Source of the DNA: Marinobacter vinifirmus
GTDB taxonomy: Bacteria; Pseudomonadota; Gammaproteobacteria; Pseudomonadales; Oleiphilaceae
Assembly (NCBI RefSeq): GCF_002258215.1
Contig: NZ_NEFY01000012.1
Location: 1 to 64,000 of the forward strand
Direction: 5' to 3'
DNA length: 64,000 bases
Shown: piece by piece, positions 46,312 through 56,887 of the stretch
Position numbering within the stretch: the first letter of the stretch is position 1
Layout: each line of letters starts with the position of its first letter
Position numbers and translations under genes: made by a program
The notes under the pieces: model-generated
The model's database searches: none
Told to the model about the DNA's origin: nothing
The model's input: the letters and a program-made list of their open reading frames with translations, nothing else

Positions 46312-48348
46312 TTACATTACCCGCATGCCGGGTGTGGCGCCGGAATCCGGGGACAGGATGAAAATCTCCTTGCCACCCGGGCCTGCGGCCAGAACCATAC
46401 CTTCAGACATGCCGAACTTCATTTTCCGGGGTTTCAGGTTGGCCACCATCACGGTCATACGGCCTTCCAGATCTTCCGGTTTGTAGGCGGACTTGATACC
46501 AGCAAACACGTTGCGTTCGCCATGGCCTATATCAAGTGTCAGGCGAAGAAGCTTGTCTGCGCCTTCCACATGCTCGGCTTTGACGATTTTAGCTACCCGC
46601 AGGTCCACCTTGGCAAAGTCGGGGAATTCGATTTCGTCAGCCACAGGTTCCAGGTCTGCGGCCGGCGCCGCTGCGGGCTGACCGACGGCCGCCGGCATTT
46701 CTTCTTTCGAAGCGTCCAGCATTTTCTCGATCTGGGCCATATCCACCCGGTTCATCAGCGGCTTGAACTTGTCGATGCCGTGGTTTTCCAGCAGGGCGGC
46801 GCGGTTGTTCCAGTCCAGGCGAGAGTTCAGGAACGACTGCGCGGCATCTGCGGTCTTCGGCAGCACCGGTGCCAGGTAAGTCATCAGCAGGCGGAACATG
46901 TTCAGGGCGTTGGTGCAGATGGCCTGCAGGTTGTCGTCCTGGCCTTCCTGCTTGGCAATCACCCAGGGCTGCTCATCGTTCACATACTGGTTCGCAATGT
47001 CTGCCAGCTCCATGATCCGGCGCATGGCGCGGCCGAATTCGCGGGCTTCGTAGAACTCGGCGATCTGCTCACCGGCATCGATAAACTCTTTCAGTTTGTC
47101 CTGCTCGGTGACCTTGCCCAGCTTGCCGTCAAAGCGCTTGGTAATGAAACCGGCGCTGCGGCTGGCGATGTTCACCACCTTGCCGACCAGGTCCGAGTTC
47201 ACCCGTGCGGCAAAGTCTTCCAGGTTCAGGTCCATGTCATCCACGCCACCGGTCAGCTTGGCGGCGAAGTAGTAACGCAGGTATTCCGGGTCCAGGTGAT
47301 CCAGGTAGGTGCGGGCCATGATGAAGGTACCGCGGGACTTGGACATCTTCTTGCCGTTTACCGTCACGAAGCCGTGGGCCCAGACAGCGGTCGGGGTACG
47401 GAAACCTGCATCGTGCAGCATGGATGGCCAGAACAGGGCGTGGAAGTTGATGATGTCCTTGCCGATGAAGTGGTACACCTCGGCGGTGGAATCTTTCTTC
47501 CAGAAATGCTCGAAATCGATGCCTTCGCGGTTACACAGATTCTTGAAGCTGGCGAGGTAACCGATAGGCGCGTCCAGCCAGACATAGAAATACTTGCCCG
47601 GGGCATCGGGAATCTCGAAGCCGAAATACGGCGCATCACGGCTGATGTCCCACTCCTGCAGGCCGGCATCCAGCCATTCGGCCAGCTTGTTGGCCACCTG
47701 CGGCTGCAGGGCACCACTGCGGGTCCACTTGCTCAGGAAGTCGTGGAACTCCGGCAGCTTGAAGAAATAGTGCTCGGATTCTTTCTCCACCGGCGTGGCG
47801 CCGGAGACCGCAGAGCGCGGGTTGATCAGCTCCGCCGGGGTATAGGTGGCACCACAGGCTTCACAGTTATCGCCATACTGGTCATCTGTCTTGCACTTGG
47901 GGCAGGTGCCCTTGATGAACCGGTCCGCCAGGAACATTTCCTTTTCAGGATCGAAGAACTGGGTAATCTTGCGGGTCGCAATATTCCCGTTTTCCTGGAT
48001 CTGGCGATAAATGTACTCGGAGAAATACTGGTTCTCCTCCGAGTGCGTGGAGTAGTAATTGTCGAAGCGGATATGGAAGCCGGCAAAGTCTTCCTGGTGC
48101 TCGTGGCGAATCCGGTCAATCAGCTCTTCAGGGGTAATGCCCTCACGCTCGGCCCGCAGCATGATGGCGGTACCGTGGGCATCGTCGGCGCAAACGTAGT
48201 AGCAGTTGTGGCCCCGCATGTTCTGGTAGCGCACCCAGATGTCGGTCTGAATGTATTCCAGCAGGTGCCCCAGATGAATGGGCCCGTTGGCGTAGGGCAG
48301 GGCGCTGGTAACCAGAATATCGCGCTGTTGCTTGCTCGCTTGCGTCAT
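46312..48348 (-). CDS. metG: Methionyl-tRNA synthetase
   Basis: A 678-aa class I synthetase. The HIGH-type motif is PIHLGHLL near residue 22, and the KMSKS motif is [10 protein letters not shown] near residue 336. The zinc knuckle is [19 protein letters not shown]. The C-terminal tRNA-binding domain (about residues 575-678, [20 protein letters not shown]) is present. It is divergent from apbC, as in many gammaproteobacteria. The large open frame on the other strand is its mirror. Confidence 0.98.
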   Translation of the reverse strand: MTQASKQQRDILVTSALPYANGPIHLGHLLEYIQTDIWVRYQNMRGHNCYYVCADDAHGTAIMLRAEREGITPEELIDRIRHEHQEDFAGFHIRFDNYYSTHSEENQYFSEYIYRQIQENGNIATRKITQFFDPEKEMFLADRFIKGTCPKCKTDDQYGDNCEACGATYTPAELINPRSAVSGATPVEKESEHYFFKLPEFHDFLSKWTRSGALQPQVANKLAEWLDAGLQEWDISRDAPYFGFEIPDAPGKYFYVWLDAPIGYLASFKNLCNREGIDFEHFWKKDSTAEVYHFIGKDIINFHALFWPSMLHDAGFRTPTAVWAHGFVTVNGKKMSKSRGTFIMARTYLDHLDPEYLRYYFAAKLTGGVDDMDLNLEDFAARVNSDLVGKVVNIASRSAGFITKRFDGKLGKVTEQDKLKEFIDAGEQIAEFYEAREFGRAMRRIMELADIANQYVNDEQPWVIAKQEGQDDNLQAICTNALNMFRLLMTYLAPVLPKTADAAQSFLNSRLDWNNRAALLENHGIDKFKPLMNRVDMAQIEKMLDASKEEMPAAVGQPAAAPAADLEPVADEIEFPDFAKVDLRVAKIVKAEHVEGADKLLRLTLDIGHGERNVFAGIKSAYKPEDLEGRMTVMVANLKPRKMKFGMSEGMVLAAGPGGKEIFILSPDSGATPGMRVM

Positions 48349-48525
48349 GGTGATGTCCGAACCTTATGTTGATACGGGTTGGAAAGACAAACAGGGCCCA
48401 GGAGCATCGGCAACCGCTTGCTCCAGGTGAAGACCCCGTATGGTCAGAAACGGCCACAGATGATACCTTCCAAGCCATCATTTTTCACCTGCAATCAAGC
48501 TTATGTGCTTATTCCGGAGACCCCG

Positions 48526-49626
48526 ATGACCCAGATATCCCAACAGGCCCTTGAGGCCGCCGTAAAAGAATACAGGGACCCGTACCTGAACAAAGACCTC
48601 TACGAACTGGGCGCGGTAAAAAGCCTGAGCGCAGACGAACAGGGCAAAGTCACCCTGATGGTCGAGTTGCCATACCCTTCAAAAGGCATCGCCGGCGGCC
48701 TGAAACAGATCGTCGCCAATGCCCTGGAATTTGTCGCCGGCGTTGAAAGCGCCGAAGTCCACGTGGGCCAGAAAATCCACGCCTGCAAAATCAACAAAGA
48801 CCTCCCGGCCGTACCGGGCGTGAAAAACATCATCGCGGTAGCCTCCGGCAAGGGAGGCGTGGGCAAATCTACCACAGCGGTCAACCTCGCCCTGGCCCTG
48901 CAAGCCGAAGGCGCAAGAGTGGGCATCCTCGACGCCGACATCTACGGCCCCAGCATCGGCATGATGCTCGGCGTCCCCGAAGGCCAGCGCCCGGACGTAC
49001 GAGAGAACAAATACTTCGTACCCATCAAAGCCCACGGCCTGCAAGCCAACTCCATGGCCTTCGTCACCACCGACAAAACCCCCATGGCCTGGCGCGGCCC
49101 CATGGTCAGCGGCGCCGTTATGCAACTGCTCCAGCAAACCCTGTGGGATGAACTCGACTACCTCATCGTCGACATGCCCCCCGGCACTGGCGACATCCAG
49201 CTCACCCTCGGCCAGAAAGTCCCGGTCACCGGCGCCGTCATCGTCACCACCCCGCAAGACATCGCCCTGCTGGACGGCAAAAAAGGCATCGAAATGTTCC
49301 GCAAAGTCGACATCCCGGTGATCGGCGTCGTCGAAAACATGAGCGTGCACATCTGCTCCAACTGCGGCCACGAAGAGCCCCTCTTCGGCCACGGCGGCGG
49401 CGAACGCATCGCAGAAGAATACGAAACCGTCCTGCTGGGCCAGCTACCCTTGCACATGACTATCCGGGAACAGACCGACAGCGGCTCACCCACGGTTGTT
49501 GCTGAGCCGGATTCCGAAGTCGCCAGAAGATATCTGGATATTGCGAGAAGGGTGGGTGCTGAGCTGTCTACCCGGGAGCGGAATCTTGGTGGGACGATTT
49601 CCAGTGTTTCTGTTACCGAACACTGA
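48526..49626 (+). CDS. apbC: Iron-sulfur cluster carrier protein ApbC (Mrp)
   Basis: A 366-aa P-loop ATPase that carries and transfers Fe-S clusters. A MIP18-like N-terminal domain (about 1-85) precedes the deviant Walker A IAVASGKGGVGKSTTAVNL near residue 107 and the DADIYGPSIGMMLG switch. Near the C-terminus is the CSNCGHEEPLFG region with the cluster-binding CxxC. The ATG at 48526 is preferred; the frame extends upstream but without homology. It is divergent from metG across 177 nt. Codon choice in this gene and dcd leans towards GAA/AAA with C-ending partners, slightly unlike the flanking genes. Confidence 0.95.
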   Translation: MTQISQQALEAAVKEYRDPYLNKDLYELGAVKSLSADEQGKVTLMVELPYPSKGIAGGLKQIVANALEFVAGVESAEVHVGQKIHACKINKDLPAVPGVKNIIAVASGKGGVGKSTTAVNLALALQAEGARVGILDADIYGPSIGMMLGVPEGQRPDVRENKYFVPIKAHGLQANSMAFVTTDKTPMAWRGPMVSGAVMQLLQQTLWDELDYLIVDMPPGTGDIQLTLGQKVPVTGAVIVTTPQDIALLDGKKGIEMFRKVDIPVIGVVENMSVHICSNCGHEEPLFGHGGGERIAEEYETVLLGQLPLHMTIREQTDSGSPTVVAEPDSEVARRYLDIARRVGAELSTRERNLGGTISSVSVTEH

Positions 49627-49709
49627 ATCAGGACGCCAGGCACAATCTGCGTCAATGGAATAACGGAATATAGGTTTTAACAAAGAGCGATTTCCGAGTA
49701 GTCGGTGTA

Positions 49710-49817
49710 GAGGAAGTGAGGGGCGCTTTCCAAAAATGTCGGAGGCCATGGATGGCCGGAGAGAAGCGCACAGGGATGTGCTCGTAGCGGTTTTTGGAAA
49801 GTGCCCCTCACTTCCTC
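49710..49817 (+). repeat. Structured intergenic element, copy C (apbC-dcd)
   Basis: The left arm 49710-49736 and right arm 49791-49817 (27 nt each) pair completely, with a single G-U wobble in plus-strand RNA. The core 49737-49790 is again exactly 54 nt and holds AGGCC-ATGGAT-GGCC and GCAC-AGGGAT-GTGC. The second loop, ACAGGGATGT, equals the core of the CsrA consensus. The element occupies the middle of the 305-nt apbC-dcd gap (49627-49931). The rest of that gap holds only the dcd promoter candidate. Confidence 0.9.
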
Positions 49818-49861
49818 AGACTCCAAACTAGCAGGCTACAAGGATCGCGAACGCCAAGCCT

Positions 49862-49890
49862 TCGACAGCCATCAAGGGACAAGGTAAACT
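49862..49890 (+). promoter_or_regulatory. Candidate dcd promoter
   Basis: TCGACA (49862-49867, five of six consensus) and TAAACT (49885-49890, four of six) are separated by exactly 17 nt. They lie 42 nt before the dcd start and just after repeat element C. Confidence 0.5.
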
Positions 49891-49931
49891 ACGCCCCAAT
49901 TTTCCCACCAGCTGGAAACGAGAATTCACCC

Positions 49932-50498
49932 ATGAGCATCAAATCCGACAAGTGGATCCGCCGGATGTCCGAACAACACGGCATGATCGAACCCTTCGAA
50001 GCCGGACAAGTTCGGGAAAACGAAAAAGGCCGCGTCATCTCCTACGGCACCTCAAGCTACGGCTACGACGTACGTTGCAGCAACGAATTCAAAATCTTCA
50101 CCAACGTCCACAGCGCCACCGTAGACCCCAAAAACTTCGATGAAAACAGCTTCGTCAACTACACCGGCGACGTCTGCATCATCCCCCCGAACAGCTTCGC
50201 CCTGGCGCGTACCGTGGAATACTTTCGCATCCCCAGAAGCGTGCTTACCATTTGCCTGGGCAAAAGCACCTATGCACGCTGCGGCATCATCGTGAACGTC
50301 ACCCCGCTGGAGCCGGAGTGGGAAGGCCAGGTCACCCTGGAATTCTCCAACACCACCAACCTGCCGGCGAAAATCTACGCCAACGAAGGTGTGGCCCAGA
50401 TGCTGTTCTTCGAATCCGACGAAATCTGTGAAACCAGCTACAAAGACCGCGGCGGCAAGTACCTTGGCCAGACCGGCGTGACCCTGCCCAGGACATGA
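49932..50498 (+). CDS. dcd: dCTP deaminase
   Basis: A 188-aa trimeric enzyme that deaminates dCTP to dUTP for thymidylate synthesis. The family segments [12 protein letters not shown], the catalytic-Glu region [19 protein letters not shown] and [10 protein letters not shown] are present. The ATG at 49932 is chosen; an upstream extension of 46 codons would run through the repeat element. The stop overlaps the yjaG start (ATGA). Confidence 0.97.
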   Translation: MSIKSDKWIRRMSEQHGMIEPFEAGQVRENEKGRVISYGTSSYGYDVRCSNEFKIFTNVHSATVDPKNFDENSFVNYTGDVCIIPPNSFALARTVEYFRIPRSVLTICLGKSTYARCGIIVNVTPLEPEWEGQVTLEFSNTTNLPAKIYANEGVAQMLFFESDEICETSYKDRGGKYLGQTGVTLPRT

Positions 50499-51094
50499 AC
50501 GCCAACCAGTTTCTTAAAGCCGTTTCACAACTGCAGGGCTGGCGCGAATGCGCCTTCCTGCTGACCCTGGCCGAACGGGCCTTCCCTAACTACGCACTGT
50601 TTGCAGACGCAGTCGGCATGAAAAGCGGCGGTAAAATGCGCCAGCTGCTCGACCTTGCCTGGGGCATGCTGCAAAAAGACGCCTCCGAAGCGGCCATCCC
50701 CCAGCTGCTGAGCAAGCTTGAAACCCTTAGCCCGAATGTCGACGAGTACGATGCCTACGGCGTATACCCGGCCTTCGACTTCTGCCAGTTGCTGGAGCAG
50801 GCCCTGCTCAACCGCCTGAACCCCAACAAGCATCGGGCAACCGAAGCATCGCAGCTGGCCACCAAGACCGTGATGGACTTCGTCGAAATGTCCGAAGGTG
50901 AGGGCATGGATGACGATGAACTGATCCGCATGTTCGAGCACCATCCCCTGCTCAAAGAAGATAAGCTGTTCCAGCGTGACACCGTGCTCGCCCTCAAGCG
51001 CCAGCGCACGCCCCGGGAAGACTTCATTGCCGAACTCAAGGCCGAGGCCGCCAACGACGGCGTCAGCAATCTCGGTATTTCCCTCGATAGCTGA
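50495..51094 (+). CDS. yjaG: YjaG family protein (DUF416)
   Basis: A 199-aa soluble, helical protein of unknown function. It resembles E. coli YjaG: the [20 protein letters not shown] start, the [12 protein letters not shown] centre and the SNLGISL end line up from memory. It overlaps dcd by 4 nt, so translation is coupled. The stop codon lies in a perfect 7-bp hairpin. Confidence 0.87.
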   Translation: MNANQFLKAVSQLQGWRECAFLLTLAERAFPNYALFADAVGMKSGGKMRQLLDLAWGMLQKDASEAAIPQLLSKLETLSPNVDEYDAYGVYPAFDFCQLLEQALLNRLNPNKHRATEASQLATKTVMDFVEMSEGEGMDDDELIRMFEHHPLLKEDKLFQRDTVLALKRQRTPREDFIAELKAEAANDGVSNLGISLDS

Positions 51095-51109
51095 GCCGTT
51101 CCGGCTCAG
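51091..51109 (+). terminator. Hairpin at the yjaG stop codon
   Basis: CTGAGCC and GGCTCAG form a perfect 7-bp stem with loop GTTCC that begins at the yjaG stop codon. The following ATTAAACTTGTT is only partly T-rich, so termination would be weak. Confidence 0.35.
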
Positions 51110-51159
51110 ATTAAACTTGTTAGCTACCTGTTGAATTGCCTGTTGAACGGATAACTGCC

Positions 51160-52443
51160 ATGAAACTCTCTGCTTTTGGTCGTAAATTTACCGCCGACGC
51201 CGGTATCACTTCCCTGATGGATGACCTTGGCAATGCCATGGCCTCCGGCGAGGGAATGATCATGATGGGTGGTGGTAATCCCGGGCACATCCCGGAGATT
51301 CAGGAGCGGGTGCAGGAAATCCTGGCGGGTATGGCGGCAGACGAAGGGCAGGTGCGCCGGCTGGTGGGTATCTACGATCCCCCTCAGGGTGAGAAGCAGT
51401 TCATTGCCTCGCTGGCGGAGTTGCTGAACAAGGAATACAACTGGGGCCTGAAGCCGGAAAACATCGCCCTGACCAACGGCAGCCAGGCCGCCTTCTTCAT
51501 GTTGTTCAACATGTTTGGCGGTGAATATGGCGAGGGCCAGCGCAAGCACATCCTGCTGCCACTGGCGCCGGAATACATCGGCTATGCCGATGCGGGCATT
51601 GATGCAGACTTGTTCCGGGCCGTGCAGCCGGACATTTCATTTACCGATGCCCACGAATTCAAATACCGGGTGGATTTTGATGCGGTGGAGGTTACGGGTG
51701 AAACTGGTGCGATCTGTGTCTCCCGGCCCACCAATCCCACCGGTAATGTCATCACCGATGAAGAGCTGGCCCGGCTTGAAGAAATGGCCCGGCAGCAGGA
51801 TATTCCGCTGATTGTCGATGGCGCCTACGGTACGCCGTTCCCGAGCCTGCTGTTTGTGGATGCGCAGCCCACCTGGAACGAGCAGATTATTCTGTGCCTG
51901 AGCCTGTCCAAGCTCGGCTTGCCGGCTGCCCGCACCGGTATCGTGATTGCCGCAGAGCCCATCATCAAGGCGTTGTCCGGCATCAATGCCATCATGAACC
52001 TGGCCACTGGCAGCTTTGGCGCCATGCTGGCGGAGCCACTGGTTCGGTCTGGCGAAATCCTGTCCCTCAGCCGGGATGTGGTGTGCCCCTTCTATAAGGC
52101 GAAAATGGAAAAGGCCGTGGCAGCGTTCCGTGACGCTATGGGCGAAGACAGCTGCCGTTGGTACATCCACAAACCGGAAGGTGCCATGTTCCTGTGGCTA
52201 TGGTTTCCGGATTTGCCGATTTCCAGCCTGGAGCTGTATCAGCGCCTGAAAGAGCGGGGTGTGCTGGTGGTGTCCGGGCACTATTTTTTCCCGGGCCTGC
52301 CGGATGACGACTGGAAGCATCGTCACGAATGCTTGCGGGTTACCTACTCCCAGGATGATGCGCAGGTGGCGGAAGGCCTGCGCATCATCGCGGATGAGGT
52401 CAAAGCGGTATGGCGGGAGTTCGGCCGGGCCGGTCAGTCCTGA
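51160..52443 (+). CDS. avtA: Valine--pyruvate transaminase
   Basis: A 427-aa fold-type I PLP aminotransferase that exchanges amino groups between valine and pyruvate/alanine. The MMGGGNPGHIPEI start is typical of AvtA. The PLP-Lys region is CLSLSKLGLPAARTGI near residue 253. RPTNPTGNVITDEEL and the C-terminal Arg in HECLRVTYSQ fit the family. The ATG at 51160 is preferred over one eight codons upstream. Its last 10 nt overlap the convergent DUF3108 gene. Confidence 0.93.
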   Translation: MKLSAFGRKFTADAGITSLMDDLGNAMASGEGMIMMGGGNPGHIPEIQERVQEILAGMAADEGQVRRLVGIYDPPQGEKQFIASLAELLNKEYNWGLKPENIALTNGSQAAFFMLFNMFGGEYGEGQRKHILLPLAPEYIGYADAGIDADLFRAVQPDISFTDAHEFKYRVDFDAVEVTGETGAICVSRPTNPTGNVITDEELARLEEMARQQDIPLIVDGAYGTPFPSLLFVDAQPTWNEQIILCLSLSKLGLPAARTGIVIAAEPIIKALSGINAIMNLATGSFGAMLAEPLVRSGEILSLSRDVVCPFYKAKMEKAVAAFRDAMGEDSCRWYIHKPEGAMFLWLWFPDLPISSLELYQRLKERGVLVVSGHYFFPGLPDDDWKHRHECLRVTYSQDDAQVAEGLRIIADEVKAVWREFGRAGQS

Positions 52444-53171
52444 ACCCGGGCATCTCTGAGTTTCAGTTCGTATTCGCTGCCGTCCGGCTCTACCTGTAGC
52501 AGCCGGACCAGCAGGTAGTCCTGGGCCGGATCAAACCACATCAGGGTCTGGCGCCGGGCATTCTCGCCGCGAACCTTTTCCGCTTTCAGGGTGTTCATGG
52601 TGCGGCCCCGGTCGCTCAGGCTGTCTTCATCAATCACCGAGAACCGGTCTTTATCGTAGTCACCCTTGTCGAGCACATGGTAGGTGACGTCCCGTTTGCC
52701 TGCTTTCAGGTCCTGGTGCAGTTGCAGCTGGTAGCCCAGCGGGTCCAGGGTGCCTTCCCTCAGCTCAACGTTGAACGACTCGCCCCGGTAAGAGCCCCTG
52801 GCCATACCTTTCTGCCAGTCGAAATCGATGGCCTGTTCGCGATCTTTAATCAGAAATCCTGACAACCGGTAGCGATAGCGCAGGGGAATGACCTGGCCGT
52901 CCTGCCACTTGAAGATCAGTGATTCGTCGATATCGGCAATGAAGGAGTCAACGTCTGTGCGGTACAGCCAGACGTTGTTTCCCTGGTCGGTCAGCGTGCG
53001 CACGCCTTCGCCATTCAGGCTGACACCTTTTGACATGGAAGCGGTGTAGCTGGCTTCGTACGGGGTAAGCTCAGGGCTGGCGTCGGCAGCGCTGGCGGAG
53101 AGCGCAAGCAGGCCGGACAAAAGCCCGGCCAGCAGGGCGGAAGTTCTGGTGACAGCTGGGTTTCTTTGCAT
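52434..53171 (-). CDS. DUF3108 family periplasmic protein
   Basis: A 245-aa protein with a signal peptide (residues 1 to about 29, cut after ASA). The mature part is mostly beta strand: TPYEASYTASMSKGVSLNGEG, then FIADIDESLIFKWQDGQV and repeated basic/acidic strands, which match DUF3108. The function is unknown. It follows purN by 73 nt on the same strand; the same neighbour pair occurs in Pseudomonas. Confidence 0.87.
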   Translation of the reverse strand: MQRNPAVTRTSALLAGLLSGLLALSASAADASPELTPYEASYTASMSKGVSLNGEGVRTLTDQGNNVWLYRTDVDSFIADIDESLIFKWQDGQVIPLRYRYRLSGFLIKDREQAIDFDWQKGMARGSYRGESFNVELREGTLDPLGYQLQLHQDLKAGKRDVTYHVLDKGDYDKDRFSVIDEDSLSDRGRTMNTLKAEKVRGENARRQTLMWFDPAQDYLLVRLLQVEPDGSEYELKLRDARVQD

Positions 53172-53244
53172 CCGGTTGCCTCTTTCTCTGTCTATGCTTG
53201 CGACAGTCTAGCTGCTCCCGGTGCTCAGGAGGATGACAATCTGT

Positions 53245-53907
53245 TCAGCTGGCTGTCAGCCGCATGGGGTGTTGCAGAAGTTTGCCGTCAAACTGGACGC
53301 CGTCGGCGGTCAGCTGAATGCGGCCTTCGCAGAACCAGCGCACCACAATGGGGTAAAGCACATGTTCCTGCTGCTGTACCCGCTCGGCCAGTGATTCTGC
53401 ATCGTCGTCCGATTGAACCGCGACTTCGGCCTGTGCGATTACCGGGCCACCATCGAGTTCTTCGGTAACGAAGTGAATGGATACGCCGTGAACCTTGTCG
53501 CCGGCATCGAGCACCCGCTGGTGGGTATTCAGGCCGGTATAGGCTGGCAGCAGGGAAGGGTGGATGTTCAGCATCCGGCCCCGGAATGCCCGCACAAAGT
53601 CGGCGGTCAGGATGCGCATGAAGCCGGCCAGTACGATCACGTCCGGGTTCAGGCGGCGCAGCTCGGCCATCAGGGCGCCATCAAACTCTTCGCGGGAACC
53701 ATACTTCTTATGGTCCACCACGAAGGTTTTGATGTTTGCCTGGGCTGCCCGCTCCAGCGCGAAGGCACCGGGGCGGTTGCAGCCAACGGCGAGGATTTCG
53801 CCGGGGAAATCCCGTTCACGGCTGGCGTCTATCAGGGCCTGAAGGTTGGTGCCGCTGCCCGAAGCCAGAACAACAATGGTCGGTAGCGGTGCTGGGTCTG
53901 CCATCAT
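53245..53907 (-). CDS. purN: Phosphoribosylglycinamide formyltransferase
   Basis: A 220-aa purine-synthesis enzyme that formylates GAR with 10-formyl-THF. The catalytic Asn-His pair is in [14 protein letters not shown] near residues 113-115, and the catalytic Asp is in [12 protein letters not shown]. The [13 protein letters not shown] phosphate loop is near residue 12. It overlaps purM by 4 nt (ATGA). Confidence 0.97.
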   Translation of the reverse strand: MMADPAPLPTIVVLASGSGTNLQALIDASRERDFPGEILAVGCNRPGAFALERAAQANIKTFVVDHKKYGSREEFDGALMAELRRLNPDVIVLAGFMRILTADFVRAFRGRMLNIHPSLLPAYTGLNTHQRVLDAGDKVHGVSIHFVTEELDGGPVIAQAEVAVQSDDDAESLAERVQQQEHVLYPIVVRWFCEGRIQLTADGVQFDGKLLQHPMRLTAS

Positions 53908-54968
53908 GCCTTCAGCAGCTCCGGTGCGTAGCGCACTTTCGGCTCGGCATCACTGGCATCGGCGGCTTCCATAACGCCAATCTGCCAGACTTTCTCGCCC
54001 ATGGCATTGAGGGTATCGATGGCCAGGTCTTTCTGGTCAGCCGGTACACACACAATCATGCCAATACCACAGTTGAAGGTGCGGTACATTTCTTCAGCGG
54101 CCACGCCGCCTGCGTCCTGCAGCCACTGGAACACCGGGGGCAGTTCCCAGCTATGGGTATCGATGGCGGCAACGGTGCCCGCCGGCAGTACCCTGGGAAT
54201 GTTTTCCGGCAGGCCGCCACCGGTGATGTGGCACAGTGCGCGCACATCGACTTCGCGGATCAGTTGCAGCAGGTTTTTCACGTAAATGCGGGTCGGGGCC
54301 ATCAGCGCATCGGCCAGGGTGCTGCCACCCATGGGCTGGCTGAGATCCGCGTTGCTGACTTCGATGATCTTGCGGATCAGCGAGTAGCCGTTGGAATGCG
54401 GGCCGGAGGAGCCCAGGGCCAGCAGTACATCGCCTGGCTGTACACGGCTGCCATCGATGATCTCGCTGCGCTCTGCTACGCCTACGCAGAAGCCGGCCAG
54501 GTCGTAGTCGTCGCCCTCATACATGCCCGGCATTTCGGCAGTTTCACCGCCTACCAGGGCACAGCCGGAAAGCTCGCAGCCTTTACCGATGCCTTCTACT
54601 ACCTGGGCTGCGATGTCGACATTCAGCTTGCCGGTGGCGTAGTAATCCAGGAAGAACAGGGGCTCGGCACCGCCAACGACCAGGTCGTTCACGCACATCG
54701 CCACCAGGTCGATACCGATGCTGTCGTGCTTTTGCAGCTGCATGGCAAGGCGAAGCTTGGTGCCCACGCCATCGGTGCCGGATACCAGTACCGGCTCCTT
54801 GTAACCTGCCGGGATGGATACCATCGCACCAAAACCGCCAAGACCGCCGAGCACTTCAGGACGACGGGTCCTGGCTGCGGTATTCTTGATGCGGTTGACC
54901 AGTTCGTTGCCGGCATCGATATCAACGCCGGCGTCACGATAGGTAAGGGAGGGCTTCTGTTCGCTCAT
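53904..54968 (-). CDS. purM: Phosphoribosylformylglycinamidine cyclo-ligase
   Basis: A 354-aa AIR synthetase. The family signatures [38 protein letters not shown] and [17 protein letters not shown] are present. It is the first gene of the purMN operon, divergent from the DUF2066 gene across 191 nt. Confidence 0.98.
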   Translation of the reverse strand: MSEQKPSLTYRDAGVDIDAGNELVNRIKNTAARTRRPEVLGGLGGFGAMVSIPAGYKEPVLVSGTDGVGTKLRLAMQLQKHDSIGIDLVAMCVNDLVVGGAEPLFFLDYYATGKLNVDIAAQVVEGIGKGCELSGCALVGGETAEMPGMYEGDDYDLAGFCVGVAERSEIIDGSRVQPGDVLLALGSSGPHSNGYSLIRKIIEVSNADLSQPMGGSTLADALMAPTRIYVKNLLQLIREVDVRALCHITGGGLPENIPRVLPAGTVAAIDTHSWELPPVFQWLQDAGGVAAEEMYRTFNCGIGMIVCVPADQKDLAIDTLNAMGEKVWQIGVMEAADASDAEPKVRYAPELLKA

Positions 54969-55159
54969 GGAATGTTAACCGTTGGCCTGTGGGTCAAGCG
55001 GCGGATTTTAACAGGTGCGCACGGGGGCTCCAAATGGAATTCCCGCTTAGTCTCGGGAATTGCCTGCCTTATATTGCGAACCTGCAACAGGGGCTTGCTA
55101 CTCTAGTCAAAGGTGATGGTGTATCCTGTGCGCCATTCATGGGAACGGCAGGGTGTTAC

Positions 55160-56305
55160 ATGACTGAATCACGACGGAAAAATTCCAGGCCTTGGCTGCT
55201 TTGGCCAGTTTTGTCTGCATTGCTGGCCCTGGCCACTCCGGCCGCGGCAGTCTCTGTATCCGGGCTGTACAACGCCGACGTTCCGGTGCAGGGCGGTTCT
55301 GCCGCCGCGTTGCAGCAGGGCTATGCCGATGGTCTGCGCCAGGTAATGGTGCGGGTGTCCGGCAGTCGGGATGTATTGCAGCGAGAAGGCATTGATCAGG
55401 TGTTGTCCGAGGCGGAAAGCCTGTTGCAGGCCTACCAGGTTGGCAGCGAGGCTGGCCAGTCACGGCTGCGGATGAGTTTTGGTGCAGTTGGCGTTAACCG
55501 GGCCCTGGCCTCGATTGGTGCGCCGGTCTGGGGTGCTAACCGCCCACTGACCCTCGCCTGGGTGGCGGTAGAGGATCGCGGTAGTCGCAGTTTGCTGACC
55601 CGCTCCGGCGCCGGTGCCGAGTGGCGTGATGCGTTCCGGCAGGCGGCTGGTGTCCGGGGCTTGCCGATCGAATTTCCGTCCGAGAACCAGGGCAGTGACC
55701 GGGCGTTGCTGTCTGATCTTTGGGGGCAATTTATCGGGCGCATCCAGAAGGCATCTGAAGATGTCTCCTATGACGTCCTTGCCCTGGTCCGGGTGAGCCG
55801 CTCTGGCGGCCAGTGGCGTGCCGGCTGGGTTGTGGACGGCATGGGTATGGACGCTGCCGAGCGTTCGGTATCTGCCGGTAATCCGGATGACCTGGCCCAG
55901 GCCGTGGTCGATTACTGGGCCGAACAGTACGCCAGCCGCTACGCGGTTTCAGCCGGTGAAATCGGGGACTCGCCCAAGGTGGATGTGGTGTTCGACGGAG
56001 TATCCACACTGGCGGACTACGGGCGGATCAACAAGGTGCTTGAAGGCCTGACACCGGTAGTCTCGGTGAGCGCTGCCCGCATTCGCGGCGAACGGCTGAC
56101 CGCGCGGATTGCGTTTACCGGCGAGCTGGAGCAGCTGAAAGAGTACATTGCGCTTGATCCGCGCTTTGTACCGGTTGAAGGTGAGTCCGAACAGACGCAG
56201 CCCGCCGATGAGCAGGATGCCGAACAGGCCTTTGAATCCCTCTATCAGGTGCTTAACTATCGCTGGCAGCCGTCCCCGGTTGTCAGCAGTGGTGAAGACG
56301 GCTGA
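55160..56305 (+). CDS. DUF2066 family periplasmic protein
   Basis: A 381-aa protein with a signal peptide (about residues 1-30, cut after AAA) and the segments VSVSGLYNADVPV and GLRQVMVRVSGSRDVL that mark DUF2066. Function unknown. An alternative ATG seven codons upstream exists. The gene is divergent from purM and begins a plus-strand run with the phosphatidyltransferase and hda, the same neighbourhood (purM/DUF2066/hda) as in Pseudomonas. Confidence 0.87.
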   Translation: MTESRRKNSRPWLLWPVLSALLALATPAAAVSVSGLYNADVPVQGGSAAALQQGYADGLRQVMVRVSGSRDVLQREGIDQVLSEAESLLQAYQVGSEAGQSRLRMSFGAVGVNRALASIGAPVWGANRPLTLAWVAVEDRGSRSLLTRSGAGAEWRDAFRQAAGVRGLPIEFPSENQGSDRALLSDLWGQFIGRIQKASEDVSYDVLALVRVSRSGGQWRAGWVVDGMGMDAAERSVSAGNPDDLAQAVVDYWAEQYASRYAVSAGEIGDSPKVDVVFDGVSTLADYGRINKVLEGLTPVVSVSAARIRGERLTARIAFTGELEQLKEYIALDPRFVPVEGESEQTQPADEQDAEQAFESLYQVLNYRWQPSPVVSSGEDG

Positions 56306-56326
56306 TAAATTGACGGAGGCAGCCGG

Positions 56327-56887
56327 GTGAAATCAACACAGTGGCGCTGGATTCCCAATGCCCTGACTTTCATGCGGATGGTGTTGATCATTCCGTTTGC
56401 AGGTGCGCTGCTGGATGGCAACTACCGGTTGTCATTGCTGATTTTCCTCGTGGCTGCCATCAGCGATGGCGTTGATGGCTTTCTCGCCCGCTATTTCAAC
56501 TGGCGCACGCGGGTAGGGGCCATTGCTGACCCCCTGGCCGACAAGGCGTTACTGATTACCACCTACCTGATGCTTACCATCACCGGTATCCTGCCGGTGT
56601 GGCTGTTTGTGCTGGTTCTGGCGCGGGATATTGCGATTGTTGGCGGGGCATTGGCGTTTCATTACGGCATTGGCCGGTTCGAAATGGCGCCGAGTGTGCC
56701 CGGCAAGATCAACACGCTGGTGCAGATCCTGGTGGCCCTGGCCATTATCATCCTGCTGGCGGGCTGGCCGATGCAGCCCTGGGTGATTGATGCGGGCGTC
56801 TGGCTGGTGGCGGGCTCTGCCATCTTCAGCGGCTGCCACTATGTGATTGTATGGAGTTTGCGGGCCTTAAGGATGAAGCGATCATGA
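56327..56887 (+). CDS. CDP-alcohol phosphatidyltransferase (PgsA-like)
   Basis: A 186-aa membrane enzyme with about five helices. The catalytic CDP-alcohol motif is complete: DGVDGFLAR followed by GAIADPLADK (near residues 48-72). It is probably a phosphatidylglycerophosphate or cardiolipin-type synthase; which one cannot be decided here. It starts at GTG (56327) with GGAGG upstream, a good reason to accept the rare start. It overlaps hda by 4 nt. Confidence 0.9.
   Translation: MKSTQWRWIPNALTFMRMVLIIPFAGALLDGNYRLSLLIFLVAAISDGVDGFLARYFNWRTRVGAIADPLADKALLITTYLMLTITGILPVWLFVLVLARDIAIVGGALAFHYGIGRFEMAPSVPGKINTLVQILVALAIIILLAGWPMQPWVIDAGVWLVAGSAIFSGCHYVIVWSLRALRMKRS

Noticed and set aside
46153..48372. 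739-codon open frame on the plus strand opposite metG
   Set aside because: Same mirror effect; the minus strand has all MetG motifs. The open frame opposite pyrG (27787-29295) is rejected for the same reason.
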